A stretch of DNA of 64,000 nt, from positions 2,666,001-2,730,000 of the forward strand of contig OZ245886.1 of NCBI GenBank assembly GCA_965229525.1, given 5' to 3'. The position numbers and the translations under genes were made by a program. Shown here one piece after another: positions 37,929 through 47,547 of the stretch. Each line of letters begins with the position of its first letter. Positions within the stretch are counted from its first letter, which is position 1. The notes beneath the pieces are model-generated. The model was not told where the DNA came from. It saw only the letters and a program-made list of their open reading frames with translations, and searched no databases. Origin of the DNA: HXMU1420-13 sp965229525 (GTDB taxonomy: Bacteria > Bacteroidota > Rhodothermia > Balneolales > Balneolaceae).

Positions 37929-38399
37929 TTATCGTACTCTAAAAATGTAAATCAATAAACCAATAACCGCAGTGTAAACTGAGTTACCAACCACTATTAA
38001 AAATGGGGAATAACCAACTGCATATGCATTAAAGAAACTTGTAAGGATGAATAAAATTATATTGTGAATTATTGCAGCACCTAAAATAATTAAGAAAATT
38101 TGCCACAATAATAATTGGCTTTCAGAGCGCCTTCTTATGAAATTATACACCATAAAGAGTGTTAGCGATTTTGAGAACATCATGATTCCCCAGAAATCGA
38201 AAAAAGCATCTTGTATTAAAGCTAAAACTGCAGTAAAAATTATCAACTGAGTACGATCATATTTTTGTACCATCCACAGAAGGAAGAATAGAACCGGATC
38301 AATCGTGGCTCCAAAAATCTTAAGATGTTGGAAGAATAGAACATCTAACAAGATGAAAAATAACCCATAGGCAAAATGCCGTACAACCTGACTACTCAT
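37929..38399 (-). CDS. mreD: Rod shape-determining protein MreD
   Basis: A 156-aa membrane protein with about five hydrophobic segments and few conserved residues. The assignment rests on its size, hydrophobicity and place between mreC and mrdA. Its start overlaps the mreC stop by 4 bp; mrdA begins immediately after its stop. Confidence 0.85.
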   Translation of the reverse strand: MSSQVVRHFAYGLFFILLDVLFFQHLKIFGATIDPVLFFLLWMVQKYDRTQLIIFTAVLALIQDAFFDFWGIMMFSKSLTLFMVYNFIRRRSESQLLLWQIFLIILGAAIIHNIILFILTSFFNAYAVGYSPFLIVVGNSVYTAVIGLLIYIFRVR

Positions 38400-39238
38400 C
38401 TGAAAAGTTGATTAGCTTGATTGTTTAAATCGGTAAGAGAGGAGTCAGGAATAAACTTGATTACGAATCCTTCAGAAACCTCAGACAAAGAAGTAAAAGG
38501 GGTTAAATAGATGCGTTGTGTATCTTTTCCTTCTTCTTCTTCCGTTCTTATAACTTTTCCGATAGGTACACCACCTGGAAATTCATTACCAAACCCACTG
38601 GTTTCGATTATATAGCCAGAATCCACAGGGATGGTTTTTGGTACAAAGTTTAAAATTAATTCAGACATATTTTCACCTTGCCAACTTACAATACCCATTG
38701 AACGAGTTTCCTGTATCCGTGCACTTACACGAAAAAGATTATTGTAATATGGCATTACCTGAGAATAAAATGGACTACTTAAAATCACTTTTCCAACTAA
38801 ACCGTCAGAAGTGATAACTGGCATACCAACTTCAATTCCGTTATTTGTACCTGCATTAATGGTAAAAGTGTTATTAATACCGCTTAAATTTTTACTAACA
38901 AACCGGACAGGATGTAACGTGAAATCACTATTGTTTTGATAGTTCAGAAGGTTTCTTAACTCCTGATTCTCTTGTTCAATTGTTCTGAGGCGACTTAATT
39001 CGTCTTGAAGTAAGATATTTTGTTGTTGTAGATAAGTGTTTGTCCTCAATGCCTGACGATACACTCTAATATTGGAAAGTGGCTCCTCAAGAGCACTTAC
39101 TACGGTAATTGAAACTTGGCGCAGTGTATTTAACCCATCACGATGGCGATTTACCGCTATTGCCAACGCAAGAACAAGAATAATTGCGGTTACGATATAG
39201 TCGGTAGCATTCTCAACTTTAAATACTCTAAATTGCAT
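38396..39238 (-). CDS. mreC: Rod shape-determining protein MreC
   Basis: A 280-aa bitopic protein linking MreB to PBP2. An N-terminal membrane helix (about 13-30) and a coiled coil (about 60-95; TYLQQQNILLQDELSRLRT) precede beta-barrel domains containing INAGTNNGIEVGMPVIT, DGLVGKVI and GFGNEFPGGVPIGKV. It lies 9 bp after mreB. Confidence 0.93.
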   Translation of the reverse strand: MQFRVFKVENATDYIVTAIILVLALAIAVNRHRDGLNTLRQVSITVVSALEEPLSNIRVYRQALRTNTYLQQQNILLQDELSRLRTIEQENQELRNLLNYQNNSDFTLHPVRFVSKNLSGINNTFTINAGTNNGIEVGMPVITSDGLVGKVILSSPFYSQVMPYYNNLFRVSARIQETRSMGIVSWQGENMSELILNFVPKTIPVDSGYIIETSGFGNEFPGGVPIGKVIRTEEEEGKDTQRIYLTPFTSLSEVSEGFVIKFIPDSSLTDLNNQANQLFR

Positions 39239-39247
39239 TCAGCAAGG

Positions 39248-40315
39248 TTATGAGTCGATTACTGGTCGGTAATACTCTAAGTTCTCTAATATGGCACCGG
39301 TCCCACGAACAACAGCTGTTAGTGGATCTTCGGCGATATGTACCGGAAGATCGGTAGTTTCCATGATTAGTTTATCGAGGTTTTTAAGCAATCCGCCACC
39401 ACCAGTTAGCATAATCCCACGATCTAAAATATCGGCAGATAATTCTGGGGGAGTTTGTTCTAACGATTTTGTTATTGACTCCACAATTGTATTAACTGAT
39501 TCAGCCATTGCTTCACGCGCATCTTTCGATGTAATATGACGCGTTCTAGGAACTCCATTTACTAAATCACGTCCTTTAGTAATCATCTCAAGTTCTTCAT
39601 CAAGAGGGGCGGCAGAACCGATTTCACATTTAATTTTTTCCGCAGTTCGTTCACCGATTAACAAGTTGTGGTTTCTTCGGAAGTAATTAATGATGTCATC
39701 GTTCAACTCATCACCACCCAAACGAACTGATTGAGCGTATACAATTCCAGATAGTGCAATAACGGCGATTTCTGTAGTACCGCCCCCAATGTCCACGATC
39801 ATGTTGCCAACTGGTTCATGAACATCAAGCCCAATGCCAATTGCAGCTGCCATTGGTTCATCTACTAAGAATACCTCTTTTGCACCGGCATGCTCAGCGC
39901 TATCCCGTACTGCGCGTCGCTCTACTTCAGTAATTCCACTTGGAACGCAGATTACCATTTGGCGCGTACTTGAATACCATTTTACCTTCACCTTCTTAAT
40001 CATTCCGCGTATCATTTGCTCTGCAACCTCAAAATCAGCAATCACACCGTCGCGAAGTGGTCGAATTGTACGGATTTTTCTATGAGTCTTCTCGTGCATC
40101 AATCTAGCTTCGTGCCCTGTTGCTACAGGAATATCTTGTTGATTGAGAGCTACAATTGATGGTTCATTTAGAACGATTCCTTCGCCCCGAGAATAAATGA
40201 GCGTGTTTGCAGTACCTAAATCGATTGCAATATCTGTGTATAGAAAATCAAAGATTCCTTTTTTTGGTGTTTTCTTTGCGCGAAATGGGGAAGGGGTTCC
40301 TTGCGGAGTGGACAT
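39248..40315 (-). CDS. mreB: Rod shape-determining protein MreB (bacterial actin)
   Basis: A 355-aa actin-like ATPase organising side-wall synthesis. Visible motifs are AIDLGTANTLIY (phosphate 1), VCVPSGITEVERRAVRDSAEHAGA, DIGGGTTEIAVI (phosphate 2) and LTGGGGLLKNLD (adenosine). A basic 20-residue N-terminal extension precedes the usual start. First gene of mreBCD-mrdA-rodA. Confidence 0.96.
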   Translation of the reverse strand: MSTPQGTPSPFRAKKTPKKGIFDFLYTDIAIDLGTANTLIYSRGEGIVLNEPSIVALNQQDIPVATGHEARLMHEKTHRKIRTIRPLRDGVIADFEVAEQMIRGMIKKVKVKWYSSTRQMVICVPSGITEVERRAVRDSAEHAGAKEVFLVDEPMAAAIGIGLDVHEPVGNMIVDIGGGTTEIAVIALSGIVYAQSVRLGGDELNDDIINYFRRNHNLLIGERTAEKIKCEIGSAAPLDEELEMITKGRDLVNGVPRTRHITSKDAREAMAESVNTIVESITKSLEQTPPELSADILDRGIMLTGGGGLLKNLDKLIMETTDLPVHIAEDPLTAVVRGTGAILENLEYYRPVIDS

Positions 40316-40376
40316 TATAGGTGCTTAGCTAAAAGTTTTAGGACGATATAAATTCGGTTGAAAATACAATTTTGAT

Positions 40377-40406
40377 ATTCTATTTGCGAGTACATCGAAA
40401 TAGAAT
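40377..40406 (-). terminator. Hairpin between purH and mreB, possible terminator without U tract
   Basis: Inverted repeat ATTCTATTT (40377-40385) / AAATAGAAT (40398-40406), continued inward by CGA/TCG after a one-base bulge, with loop GTACA. It lies 14 bp past the purH stop and 60 bp ahead of mreB. No T run follows on either strand. Confidence 0.4.
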
Positions 40407-40420
40407 GTTATATCAATTTT

Positions 40421-41995
40421 TTAATGCTTAAAATGGCGCCTTCCGGTAAAAATCATGGTTAAGCCAAGTTCATTGGCTTTTGCGATTACCTCTTCATCTC
40501 TGATACTACCGCCTGGTTGAATTACAGCTGTAACTCCAGCTTCAGCTGCAGCTTCAACACCATCAGAGAATGGGAAGAATGCGTCGCTTGCAATTGCGGC
40601 ACCTTCAAGTGAAAGACCTTCTTTCTCTGCCTTAGCAACGGCAATTTCGGAAGAATCTACTCGTGAAGTTTGACCGGAACCAATCCCTAGGGTTTTTCCA
40701 TCTTTAGCGTACACGATTGCATTAGATTTTACATGGCGAACTACCTTCCAAGCGAATAACAAATCATGAAATTCACTTTCAGAAGGTTGGCGTTCAGTAA
40801 CCACTTTAAAGGCATTCTCATCAAAAGGTTCCAGATCCGTATCCTGCTTCAAAAATCCTCCAAAAATTGATTTATAAGCAGTTTTTTCACTGTGTGAAAC
40901 ATTCTTCTTGATACGAATTAACCGTCGATTTTTCTTCTGTATTAGTAATTCTTCGGCCTCTTTTGAAAAATCCGGGGCAATAATTATTTCAGTGAAAATT
41001 TTATCGATGGAGGTTGCCGTTTCCAGATCTAATGGCTTATTAACTACCACAATACCACCAAAGGGTGAGACCGTATCTGTACTAAAAGCTTTTTGATACG
41101 CTTCATTCAAGCTGGCGGCAGTTCCAACTCCACATGGGATGGTGTGTTTAATAATTACACAAGCCGGTTCGATACCTTCGAAGTCACTGATGATGTTTAG
41201 AGCTGCGTCAACATCTATATAGTTATTATAGCTCAACTGCTTGCCGTGGAAACAATCGATAATCGAGTTCTGATCACCATAAACAGCAGCTTTTTGATGT
41301 GGATTTTCTCCATATCTAAGTTCATGTGCCAGTGGTGAGGAAATATTGATTTGCCTGGCGGGCGACTCTTCAATTAAATCCGTGAAGTAATTTGAAATAG
41401 CAGAGTCATAATCAGCGGTATGCGCAAATGCTTCTTTTGCGAGTTCTTTTCTGGTTGTAAAAGTGATTCCTTTCTCTGATTTGAGCTCTTCGATCACTTT
41501 TAGATATTGACCAGGTGATGTTAAGATGCCGACGTGAGCAAAATTTTTTGCTGCAGCTCTTATCATGGTTGGTCCGCCTATATCAATAAATTCGGTAGCA
41601 ACTGCAGCTGTTATATCTGGTGAGTCAATGGTCTCTTTAAATGGATAAAGATTTACTACCACTAATTCAATTGGTTGAATACCAAGTCGTTCGATTTCAA
41701 TATTATCAGAATCATGGCTGGTTCGGGCCAAAATTCCACCATGAATATGTGGATGTAGTGTTTTTACTCTACCGTCTAGGCATTCAGGGAATCCAGTTAT
41801 TTCTGATGCATCTTTAACTGGGATTCCGGCATTGGCAATAGTTTTTGCTGTTCCACCTGTTGAGATCAACTCAACTCCAGAATCATGAAGTGCAGATGCT
41901 AATTCTACAATTCCGTTTTTATCGGAAACAGATAATAATGCTCTTTTTATGGGTAGAGTGTGTTCAGGGAGTGACTCAAGTGGAATTAAAGCCAT
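40421..41995 (-). CDS. purH: Bifunctional AICAR formyltransferase / IMP cyclohydrolase
   Basis: A 524-aa enzyme for the last two steps of IMP synthesis. The MGS-like cyclohydrolase domain (about 15-160) contains ALLSVSDKNGIVELA, ISTGGTAKTI and GRVKTLHPHIHGGIL. The formyltransferase domain follows, with LRYGENPHQKAAVY, IIKHTIPCGVG, and SDAFFPFSDGVEAAAEAG near the C-terminus. purN ends 1 bp upstream, so the two are coupled. Confidence 0.96.
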   Translation of the reverse strand: MALIPLESLPEHTLPIKRALLSVSDKNGIVELASALHDSGVELISTGGTAKTIANAGIPVKDASEITGFPECLDGRVKTLHPHIHGGILARTSHDSDNIEIERLGIQPIELVVVNLYPFKETIDSPDITAAVATEFIDIGGPTMIRAAAKNFAHVGILTSPGQYLKVIEELKSEKGITFTTRKELAKEAFAHTADYDSAISNYFTDLIEESPARQINISSPLAHELRYGENPHQKAAVYGDQNSIIDCFHGKQLSYNNYIDVDAALNIISDFEGIEPACVIIKHTIPCGVGTAASLNEAYQKAFSTDTVSPFGGIVVVNKPLDLETATSIDKIFTEIIIAPDFSKEAEELLIQKKNRRLIRIKKNVSHSEKTAYKSIFGGFLKQDTDLEPFDENAFKVVTERQPSESEFHDLLFAWKVVRHVKSNAIVYAKDGKTLGIGSGQTSRVDSSEIAVAKAEKEGLSLEGAAIASDAFFPFSDGVEAAAEAGVTAVIQPGGSIRDEEVIAKANELGLTMIFTGRRHFKH

Positions 41996-41996
41996 A

Positions 41997-42584
41997 CTAA
42001 GACAGTGTTTTTAAAAATTCAGAAATTACTTTAGGGTATAAGGTGTGCTCTTCGGCTAAGACTCTATTTGCCAGATCAGAGGGTGTATCCGAGGGTTGTA
42101 CTGGTACTTCAGCCTGGCCAAGAATTGGTCCATCATCATACATTTCATTCACAATGTGCACGGTACAACCAGATTTTGTATCTCCATTATTAAGTACAGC
42201 CTGATGTACTTTTATTCCATAAAATCCTTTTCCGCCATACTTCGGGAGTAATGACGGATGAATATTTAATATGCGATCACGATAAGTGTCAATGATGGAA
42301 TTAGGTATCTTTTTTAAGTAACCTGCTAATACCAGAATATCTGCGTTGCAAGATTTTAAAGTCCTGGATAATTCAACATCATAAGATTCTTGTTCAGAAT
42401 AACTTTTTGGCGGTAGTATGAAATAAGGAATATTGTGAAATCGGGCTCTTTCAATAGATTGTATTCCATCCCTATCTGTTATTAGGCCAGTGATTGTAGC
42501 CTCTAAGGATCCCGATGAAATGGCGTCGATAATAGATTGAAAGTTTGAACCCGAACCCGAGGCAAAAACTACAATATTCTTCAA
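41997..42584 (-). CDS. purN: Phosphoribosylglycinamide formyltransferase
   Basis: A 195-aa enzyme using 10-formyl-THF to formylate GAR in purine synthesis. FASGSGSNFQSIIDAI binds phosphate, ILVLAGYLKKIP and LNIHPSLLPKYGGKGFYGIKVHQAVL carry the catalytic Asn-His region, and SGCTVHIVNEMYDDGPIL holds the catalytic Asp. Paired with purH. Confidence 0.95.
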   Translation of the reverse strand: MKNIVVFASGSGSNFQSIIDAISSGSLEATITGLITDRDGIQSIERARFHNIPYFILPPKSYSEQESYDVELSRTLKSCNADILVLAGYLKKIPNSIIDTYRDRILNIHPSLLPKYGGKGFYGIKVHQAVLNNGDTKSGCTVHIVNEMYDDGPILGQAEVPVQPSDTPSDLANRVLAEEHTLYPKVISEFLKTLS

Positions 42585-42665
42585 ATTATGATTGCTTGTA
42601 CGTTGTGGATGTGCGTGGCAAAGATACTAAAGTTTAAACCGATGAGGAATTCAAAAAATGGTTAA

Positions 42666-43754
42666 TTACCCACTATTTATAGAACCGCTAACATTTTCGA
42701 TTCTAAAGACCTGATAATTATTAAAACTCCAGGAAATCTGGTTGATTGTGATTTTAATAACCGTTGCAATTGGAATGGCAATCAACATGCCCAGAATACC
42801 TGCAGTTTCAGCTCCTACCAGAATGATAAAGAGTATGGCAACTGGGTGCATATCTGCAGAGCGTGAAAACAAAAAGGGTTGAAGAACAAGGTTATCAACC
42901 AATTGAACAATAAAAATTGCCAAAACGCATACAAGAACGAGAGAGAAGTCACCTGTTTCAATTATGGACACAATGATAGACAATACATAGCCAATAATAG
43001 GACCGAAGTAGGGGATGGTATTGGCCACACCAACTGAAATCCCAACTGATAATGAGTTTTCCAGACCTGCAACACTTAATGTGGTCCATGAGATTAATGC
43101 TACTAGAAAACTTTGAGCCAGAACACTTCGGAAATAGAGTCCTAGTCTCTTTTCAATTTTATCAATCAGGGTAAGTGTTGTCTCGAAGTATTTATTTGGG
43201 ACTAATCGGAGAACATCACGTCGAATTTTACTTCCATCCTTCAAAAAGAAAAAAGCAGCGAACGGCACCACTAAAATAGCAGAAAAGATGTTCGTGAATA
43301 ATCCAACAGCATCACTTAAAACAGTAGACAGTTTCCCCAGATCAAAAAGTTCGGCTGCAATTAATGTCACATTTTCTTCAAGAAATCCTTCAGGAATAAA
43401 GGTATAGTCAGTTGTAAGCCGTTCTTCTATCGCAATCGCAATTAGCTCGATATTCTCAATGTTCAAATTCTCCGTCAGTTTTATCATTTCCTCAACGAAT
43501 AATGGAAATACATTGGTTGAGATGTAAACCAAAAGCAGAATAACGGCAGAAAGCGTAAGTGCAATACCAAATGTTCGATTAACCCCCATTCTCTGTAGGC
43601 GATTTACGAATGGGTCTAAGATATAACTTAGAATCATTGCGAGAATTAAATATGCTACAAGGCTGCTGTAGTTGTAAAGAATCAAACCAACAACACCAAA
43701 TGCTGTTACACCGATAAAAAACCTGACAATTTTCTCTAATGTGATGTTTCTCAT
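42666..43754 (-). CDS. AI-2E family transporter (permease)
   Basis: A 362-aa membrane protein with about eight hydrophobic segments. Family signatures include LILYNYSSLVAYLILAMI, SYILDPFVNRL, a long extracytoplasmic loop (about 85-150) and NTIPYFGPIIGYVLSII. Members are proposed exporters of small molecules or Na+/H+ antiporters; function here is open. Its start overlaps the recX stop by 4 bp. Confidence 0.85.
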   Translation of the reverse strand: MRNITLEKIVRFFIGVTAFGVVGLILYNYSSLVAYLILAMILSYILDPFVNRLQRMGVNRTFGIALTLSAVILLLVYISTNVFPLFVEEMIKLTENLNIENIELIAIAIEERLTTDYTFIPEGFLEENVTLIAAELFDLGKLSTVLSDAVGLFTNIFSAILVVPFAAFFFLKDGSKIRRDVLRLVPNKYFETTLTLIDKIEKRLGLYFRSVLAQSFLVALISWTTLSVAGLENSLSVGISVGVANTIPYFGPIIGYVLSIIVSIIETGDFSLVLVCVLAIFIVQLVDNLVLQPFLFSRSADMHPVAILFIILVGAETAGILGMLIAIPIATVIKITINQISWSFNNYQVFRIENVSGSINSG

Positions 43755-44443
43755 GTATCTAATTCAGTTAGCCATTTAGGTAATGCTTTTAATATCTGGT
43801 CACTATCGTAGCCTTTTCTCAAGAAAAAGTCGAATATTTTCTTCTTCCTTTTTAGTTTATCCGAGCGCAAAAATTTTGACTTAGATTTTTCAAATAATTG
43901 ATTCATTTTCTCATTCTGATCCTTTGAATCAAGTTCATCAATTGCAGCCTGAATATCGTTTTTATGAATACCTTTCTTACTCAATTCAATTCGAATTTTC
44001 TGGCTTCCCCAACTGTTGAACTCAAACTTATCTCGTGCAAATTTCTTAGCAAACTCTGAATTATTGATATAGCCTTTCGACTCTAAATCGCTACAGATTT
44101 TATTTATAAAATCAACGTTATACCCTTTCTTGATCGCTTTTTGCCTTAACTCTGAAGTTGCATGATCTCGTCTGCTCAATAACCGGAAAAAATATTCTCT
44201 AACCGACCATTGCTCCTCATAGTGTTGAATCTTGTCTAGTATTTCCTGATCAAAAACATCACCTTTATGCAAATTTAGGTTTACCAGGCAGCTATCTGAT
44301 ACTCCTACAACAAAAGTATCATTTACAAAAATTGAGAAGCGATTCGAATTCTTTTTTTGGCCCGAAATAGATGTTATTAACCCCGAATCACTGCCCAATA
44401 CTTCAAATAATCTAATGGCATTATGTTTTCTATTTGGTTTCAT
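43751..44443 (-). CDS. recX: Regulatory protein RecX
   Basis: A 230-aa protein made of three-helix RecX repeats (YFFRLLSRRDHATSELRQKAIKKGY; INKICSDLESKGYINNSEFAKKFARDKF; GSQKIRIELSKKGI). RecX binds RecA filaments and limits recombination. An N-terminal segment of about 75 residues, longer than in E. coli RecX, resembles the extensions seen in other phyla. recA lies 3 kb away rather than adjacent. Confidence 0.85.
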   Translation of the reverse strand: MKPNRKHNAIRLFEVLGSDSGLITSISGQKKNSNRFSIFVNDTFVVGVSDSCLVNLNLHKGDVFDQEILDKIQHYEEQWSVREYFFRLLSRRDHATSELRQKAIKKGYNVDFINKICSDLESKGYINNSEFAKKFARDKFEFNSWGSQKIRIELSKKGIHKNDIQAAIDELDSKDQNEKMNQLFEKSKSKFLRSDKLKRKKKIFDFFLRKGYDSDQILKALPKWLTELDT

Positions 44444-44475
44444 TTAAAGAATCTCTAAAAGAATAGTTGGTTAAT

Positions 44476-45624
44476 ATGCGAGTACGACAAGAAATTTATT
44501 CGGGTGATACGGGTTGGGAAACTTCTGATAGCGAGAAAAACTTCGAGAATCAGCGTTGTAATTTAGTATTGGCTTTTGGTGCTAAGAACTTAGTGAATAG
44601 CAAAGAAATCTTTAAAGAACTTCAAAATAAATATCCAAACGCACAGGTTGTTGTTTGCAGTACTGCGGGCGAGATTGCCGGTTTGAATGTACAGGATAAT
44701 ACGATTGTGTCTACTGCAATAATTTTTGAAAAAACTAGAGTTGAGACAATAGTTGTGAATATCGAAGAGTTTGAATCTAGTTTTGATGCTGGGAAATTAC
44801 TTGCTGAGAAGCTAAAAAGTGAGAGTTTAAAGCATGTGTTAATTATTTCGGATGGTCAGCTAGTAAATGGATCTGAGCTTGTAAAAGGAACAAATACTGT
44901 ATTAACACCGGATATTCCGGTTACCGGTGGATTAGCCGGAGATGGAAATGAATTTCTAGGTACAATCGTCGGTCTTAATGAAGATATGAGAGAGGGTAAT
45001 ATTGTTGGTATTGGATTCTACGGAGAGCATATCAAAATAGGATTTGGATCGCATGGTGGGTGGGATGAATTTGGCCCTCATCGAAAAGTGACAAAATCTG
45101 AAGGGAATGTATTATTTGAAGTGGATGGAGTAAATGCCCTCGCGCTTTATAAGAAGTACTTAGGTCCCAAAGCTGATGAATTACCAGGGTCAGCTCTGTT
45201 ATTTCCATTAAGTATGCGTGAACATGAACATTCACCAGTTCTTGTAAGAACAATTCTATCAGTTGATGATGAAAATCAGTCTATGACTTTTGCTGGTGAT
45301 GTACCTACAGGCGCAACTGTTAGATTTATGAAATCAAACTTTGATCGATTAATTGACGGTGCATCACAGGCCGCCAGTGATGGTTTTTATTTTCAAAATG
45401 AACCAATTAATCCAGAATTGGTTTTACTAATTAGCTGTGTTGGTCGAAAACTTGTACTTGATCAACGAATTGAAGAAGAAATTGAAGCTGTTGAAGAGAT
45501 ATTTGGCGATAAGGCGGCATATTGTGGTTTTTATTCATATGGTGAATTGGCCCCTACTTCTACAGGAGCAACTTGTGATCTACATAATCAAACAATGACA
45601 TTAACTACGTATTCAGAGAATTAA
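44476..45624 (+). CDS. FIST N- and C-domain sensory protein
   Basis: A 382-aa cytoplasmic protein with FIST_N (about 25-215; AQVVVCSTAGEIAG, VTGGLAGDG) and FIST_C (about 215-365; LLISCVGRKLVLDQRIEEEIEAV, GFYSYGELAP) domains. FIST proteins are thought to bind small ligands such as amino acids and feed kinases. ATG 44476 is used instead of TTG 44467 because the family begins at this point. The hybrid kinase starts 6 bp downstream, so this is probably its sensor partner. Confidence 0.85.
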   Translation: MRVRQEIYSGDTGWETSDSEKNFENQRCNLVLAFGAKNLVNSKEIFKELQNKYPNAQVVVCSTAGEIAGLNVQDNTIVSTAIIFEKTRVETIVVNIEEFESSFDAGKLLAEKLKSESLKHVLIISDGQLVNGSELVKGTNTVLTPDIPVTGGLAGDGNEFLGTIVGLNEDMREGNIVGIGFYGEHIKIGFGSHGGWDEFGPHRKVTKSEGNVLFEVDGVNALALYKKYLGPKADELPGSALLFPLSMREHEHSPVLVRTILSVDDENQSMTFAGDVPTGATVRFMKSNFDRLIDGASQAASDGFYFQNEPINPELVLLISCVGRKLVLDQRIEEEIEAVEEIFGDKAAYCGFYSYGELAPTSTGATCDLHNQTMTLTTYSEN

Positions 45625-45630
45625 TATTTT

Positions 45631-47529
45631 TTGGCCTCTTTCGACGATCTAAATAACAAACTACTTCTTAGACAAATAAGAAAATATGTTGGATCTGTTC
45701 ATGATCTGCCGCCAGAATTATATCCACTATTTGAAGCAATTAGTCAATCCTATGGCCATCATGATAGTGATAGAGAGTTGCTCGAAAGAGCCATGGACTT
45801 GAGTTCTGAAGAGCTGCAATCAACAAATCAAAGATTAAGAGACGAATTAGAACTACAAACAAAAGTAATAGCTAGGCTCAAAAAAAGTTTGGGGATGATA
45901 GAGGTTGATGATGAAACCTGGGATTCTTCTGACTTAGTGAAAGTTGCTGAATATATATCCATAGAAATAGAGCGCCGGAAAGAAGCCGAAAATGCACTTC
46001 GATATAGCCGAAAAGCATATAAAACATTAGTAGAAACTGCCCCCGATATCATCTATCGAATCAATAAAGAAGGCTATTTTACCTATGTGAACCCATTAGG
46101 TTTTGAGATTTCCGGGCTTACTGAAGATGAAGTATACAACATGAGATATATTGATGTTGTAGATGAAAAGTTTAAAAATAGGATTGGTTCATTTTATATA
46201 AAACAAGTTCGAGATAAAGTCCCTTCCACCTACATGGAATTCCCACTAGTTAATCGGTGGAACAGGGAGATTTGGGTTGGTCAAAAAGTGCAGTTGATTT
46301 ATAAAGATGGGGAATATGATGGTGTTTTGGCAATCGCTCGTGATATAACAGAGATCAGACGAATTCGAGAGGACTTGAAAAAAGCTAAAATCGAAGCGGA
46401 AGCATCCTCGAAAGCAAAAGAGGCTTTTCTGGCAAATATGAGTCATGAAATTCGAACTCCAATGAATGCCATTGTAGGTATGTCGAAATTGCTGAAACAA
46501 ACAGAGATTAATAGTGAACAGGCCAAATACCTAAATGCAATATCAACTTCATCCTCAAATTTGATCGTATTAATTAATGATATTTTAGATTTATCAAAAA
46601 TTGAATCCGGAAAGCTTGAACTGGAAAAACTTGGTTTTAGCTTAAGCGAGCTAATTGAGAGCCTATTTTATACGCAGAAAATGTTATCCGATCAGAAGGG
46701 TATTGAGTTTCATTACACTATTGATTCAAACATTCCAAAAGCACTACATGGAGACCCTTATAGATTAAACCAGATTTTAACCAATTTGATAAATAATGCA
46801 ATTAAGTTTACAAACATAGGTCGGGTTGAATTAGCGGTTCATCATAACATTACAAAAGATCAAATGTGTCTGCTTGAATTCAGAATTAAAGATTCTGGCA
46901 TTGGTATTGCAGAAGGGAAGTTGAAAGATATTTTTGATGCATTTTCGCAGGCAGATACTAGCATTACAAGAAAATTTGGTGGTACAGGGCTAGGTCTTGC
47001 AATTACTCAGCATTTAGTGATGTTGATGAATGGTGAAATCGACGTTCAAAGTACACTAGGTTCAGGAACAGAATTTAAAGTTCGAATTCCACTTGAAATT
47101 GCTGATAAAGTCGATGTTAAAGTAGAAGAAACTATTGATTCAGAGTTACTAGACTTGAAAGGGTTACGACTACTACTGGTCGAAGATAATCGAATAAACA
47201 GAATGCTTGCTTTTTCTTTGTTAAACAAATGGGGAATAAGTTATGATTGGGCAGAACACGGGGAAGAAGCAATACAATTATTATATGAAAATTCTTACGA
47301 CCTGATATTAATGGATATGCAAATGCCAGTAATGGATGGCATAGAAACTACCTTAAAAATCAGAAATGAAATGCATCTGGATATTCCGATTATCGCATTA
47401 ACTGCAAATGCCTTCAAAGACGATGCACAACGTTGTATTGAAAGTGGAATGAACGATGTGGTTACGAAACCGTTCGAGCCTTCTGTTTTATACAATAAAA
47501 TTCTTAAACAGATGTACCAGAAAATTTAA
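45631..47529 (+). CDS. PAS-domain hybrid sensor histidine kinase with receiver domain
   Basis: A 632-aa cytoplasmic kinase with no membrane segment. The first 120 residues (LPPELYPLFEAISQSYGHHD, then a coiled coil) are of a type found in FIST-linked kinases. PAS domain about 130-245; HisKA with ANMSHEIRTPMNAIVG (His about 272); HATPase_c with NLINNAIKFT, GIAEGKLKDIF and FGGTGLGLAI; receiver about 512-630 with LLVEDNRINR and the phosphoacceptor Asp in LILMDMQMPVMDG (about 562). TTG start at 45631 is the only start codon after the in-frame TAA at 45622. It pairs with the FIST gene. The output regulator is not in the window. Confidence 0.9.
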   Translation: MASFDDLNNKLLLRQIRKYVGSVHDLPPELYPLFEAISQSYGHHDSDRELLERAMDLSSEELQSTNQRLRDELELQTKVIARLKKSLGMIEVDDETWDSSDLVKVAEYISIEIERRKEAENALRYSRKAYKTLVETAPDIIYRINKEGYFTYVNPLGFEISGLTEDEVYNMRYIDVVDEKFKNRIGSFYIKQVRDKVPSTYMEFPLVNRWNREIWVGQKVQLIYKDGEYDGVLAIARDITEIRRIREDLKKAKIEAEASSKAKEAFLANMSHEIRTPMNAIVGMSKLLKQTEINSEQAKYLNAISTSSSNLIVLINDILDLSKIESGKLELEKLGFSLSELIESLFYTQKMLSDQKGIEFHYTIDSNIPKALHGDPYRLNQILTNLINNAIKFTNIGRVELAVHHNITKDQMCLLEFRIKDSGIGIAEGKLKDIFDAFSQADTSITRKFGGTGLGLAITQHLVMLMNGEIDVQSTLGSGTEFKVRIPLEIADKVDVKVEETIDSELLDLKGLRLLLVEDNRINRMLAFSLLNKWGISYDWAEHGEEAIQLLYENSYDLILMDMQMPVMDGIETTLKIRNEMHLDIPIIALTANAFKDDAQRCIESGMNDVVTKPFEPSVLYNKILKQMYQKI

Positions 47530-47547
47530 GGGGTATAATTATACCCC
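47530..47547. terminator. Perfect 18-bp palindrome between kinase and recA
   Basis: GGGGTATAATTATACCCC starts 1 bp after the kinase stop and overlaps the recA stop codon (47539-47541). It may act as a bidirectional transcript end for the converging genes, but there is no T run after it. Confidence 0.45.
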
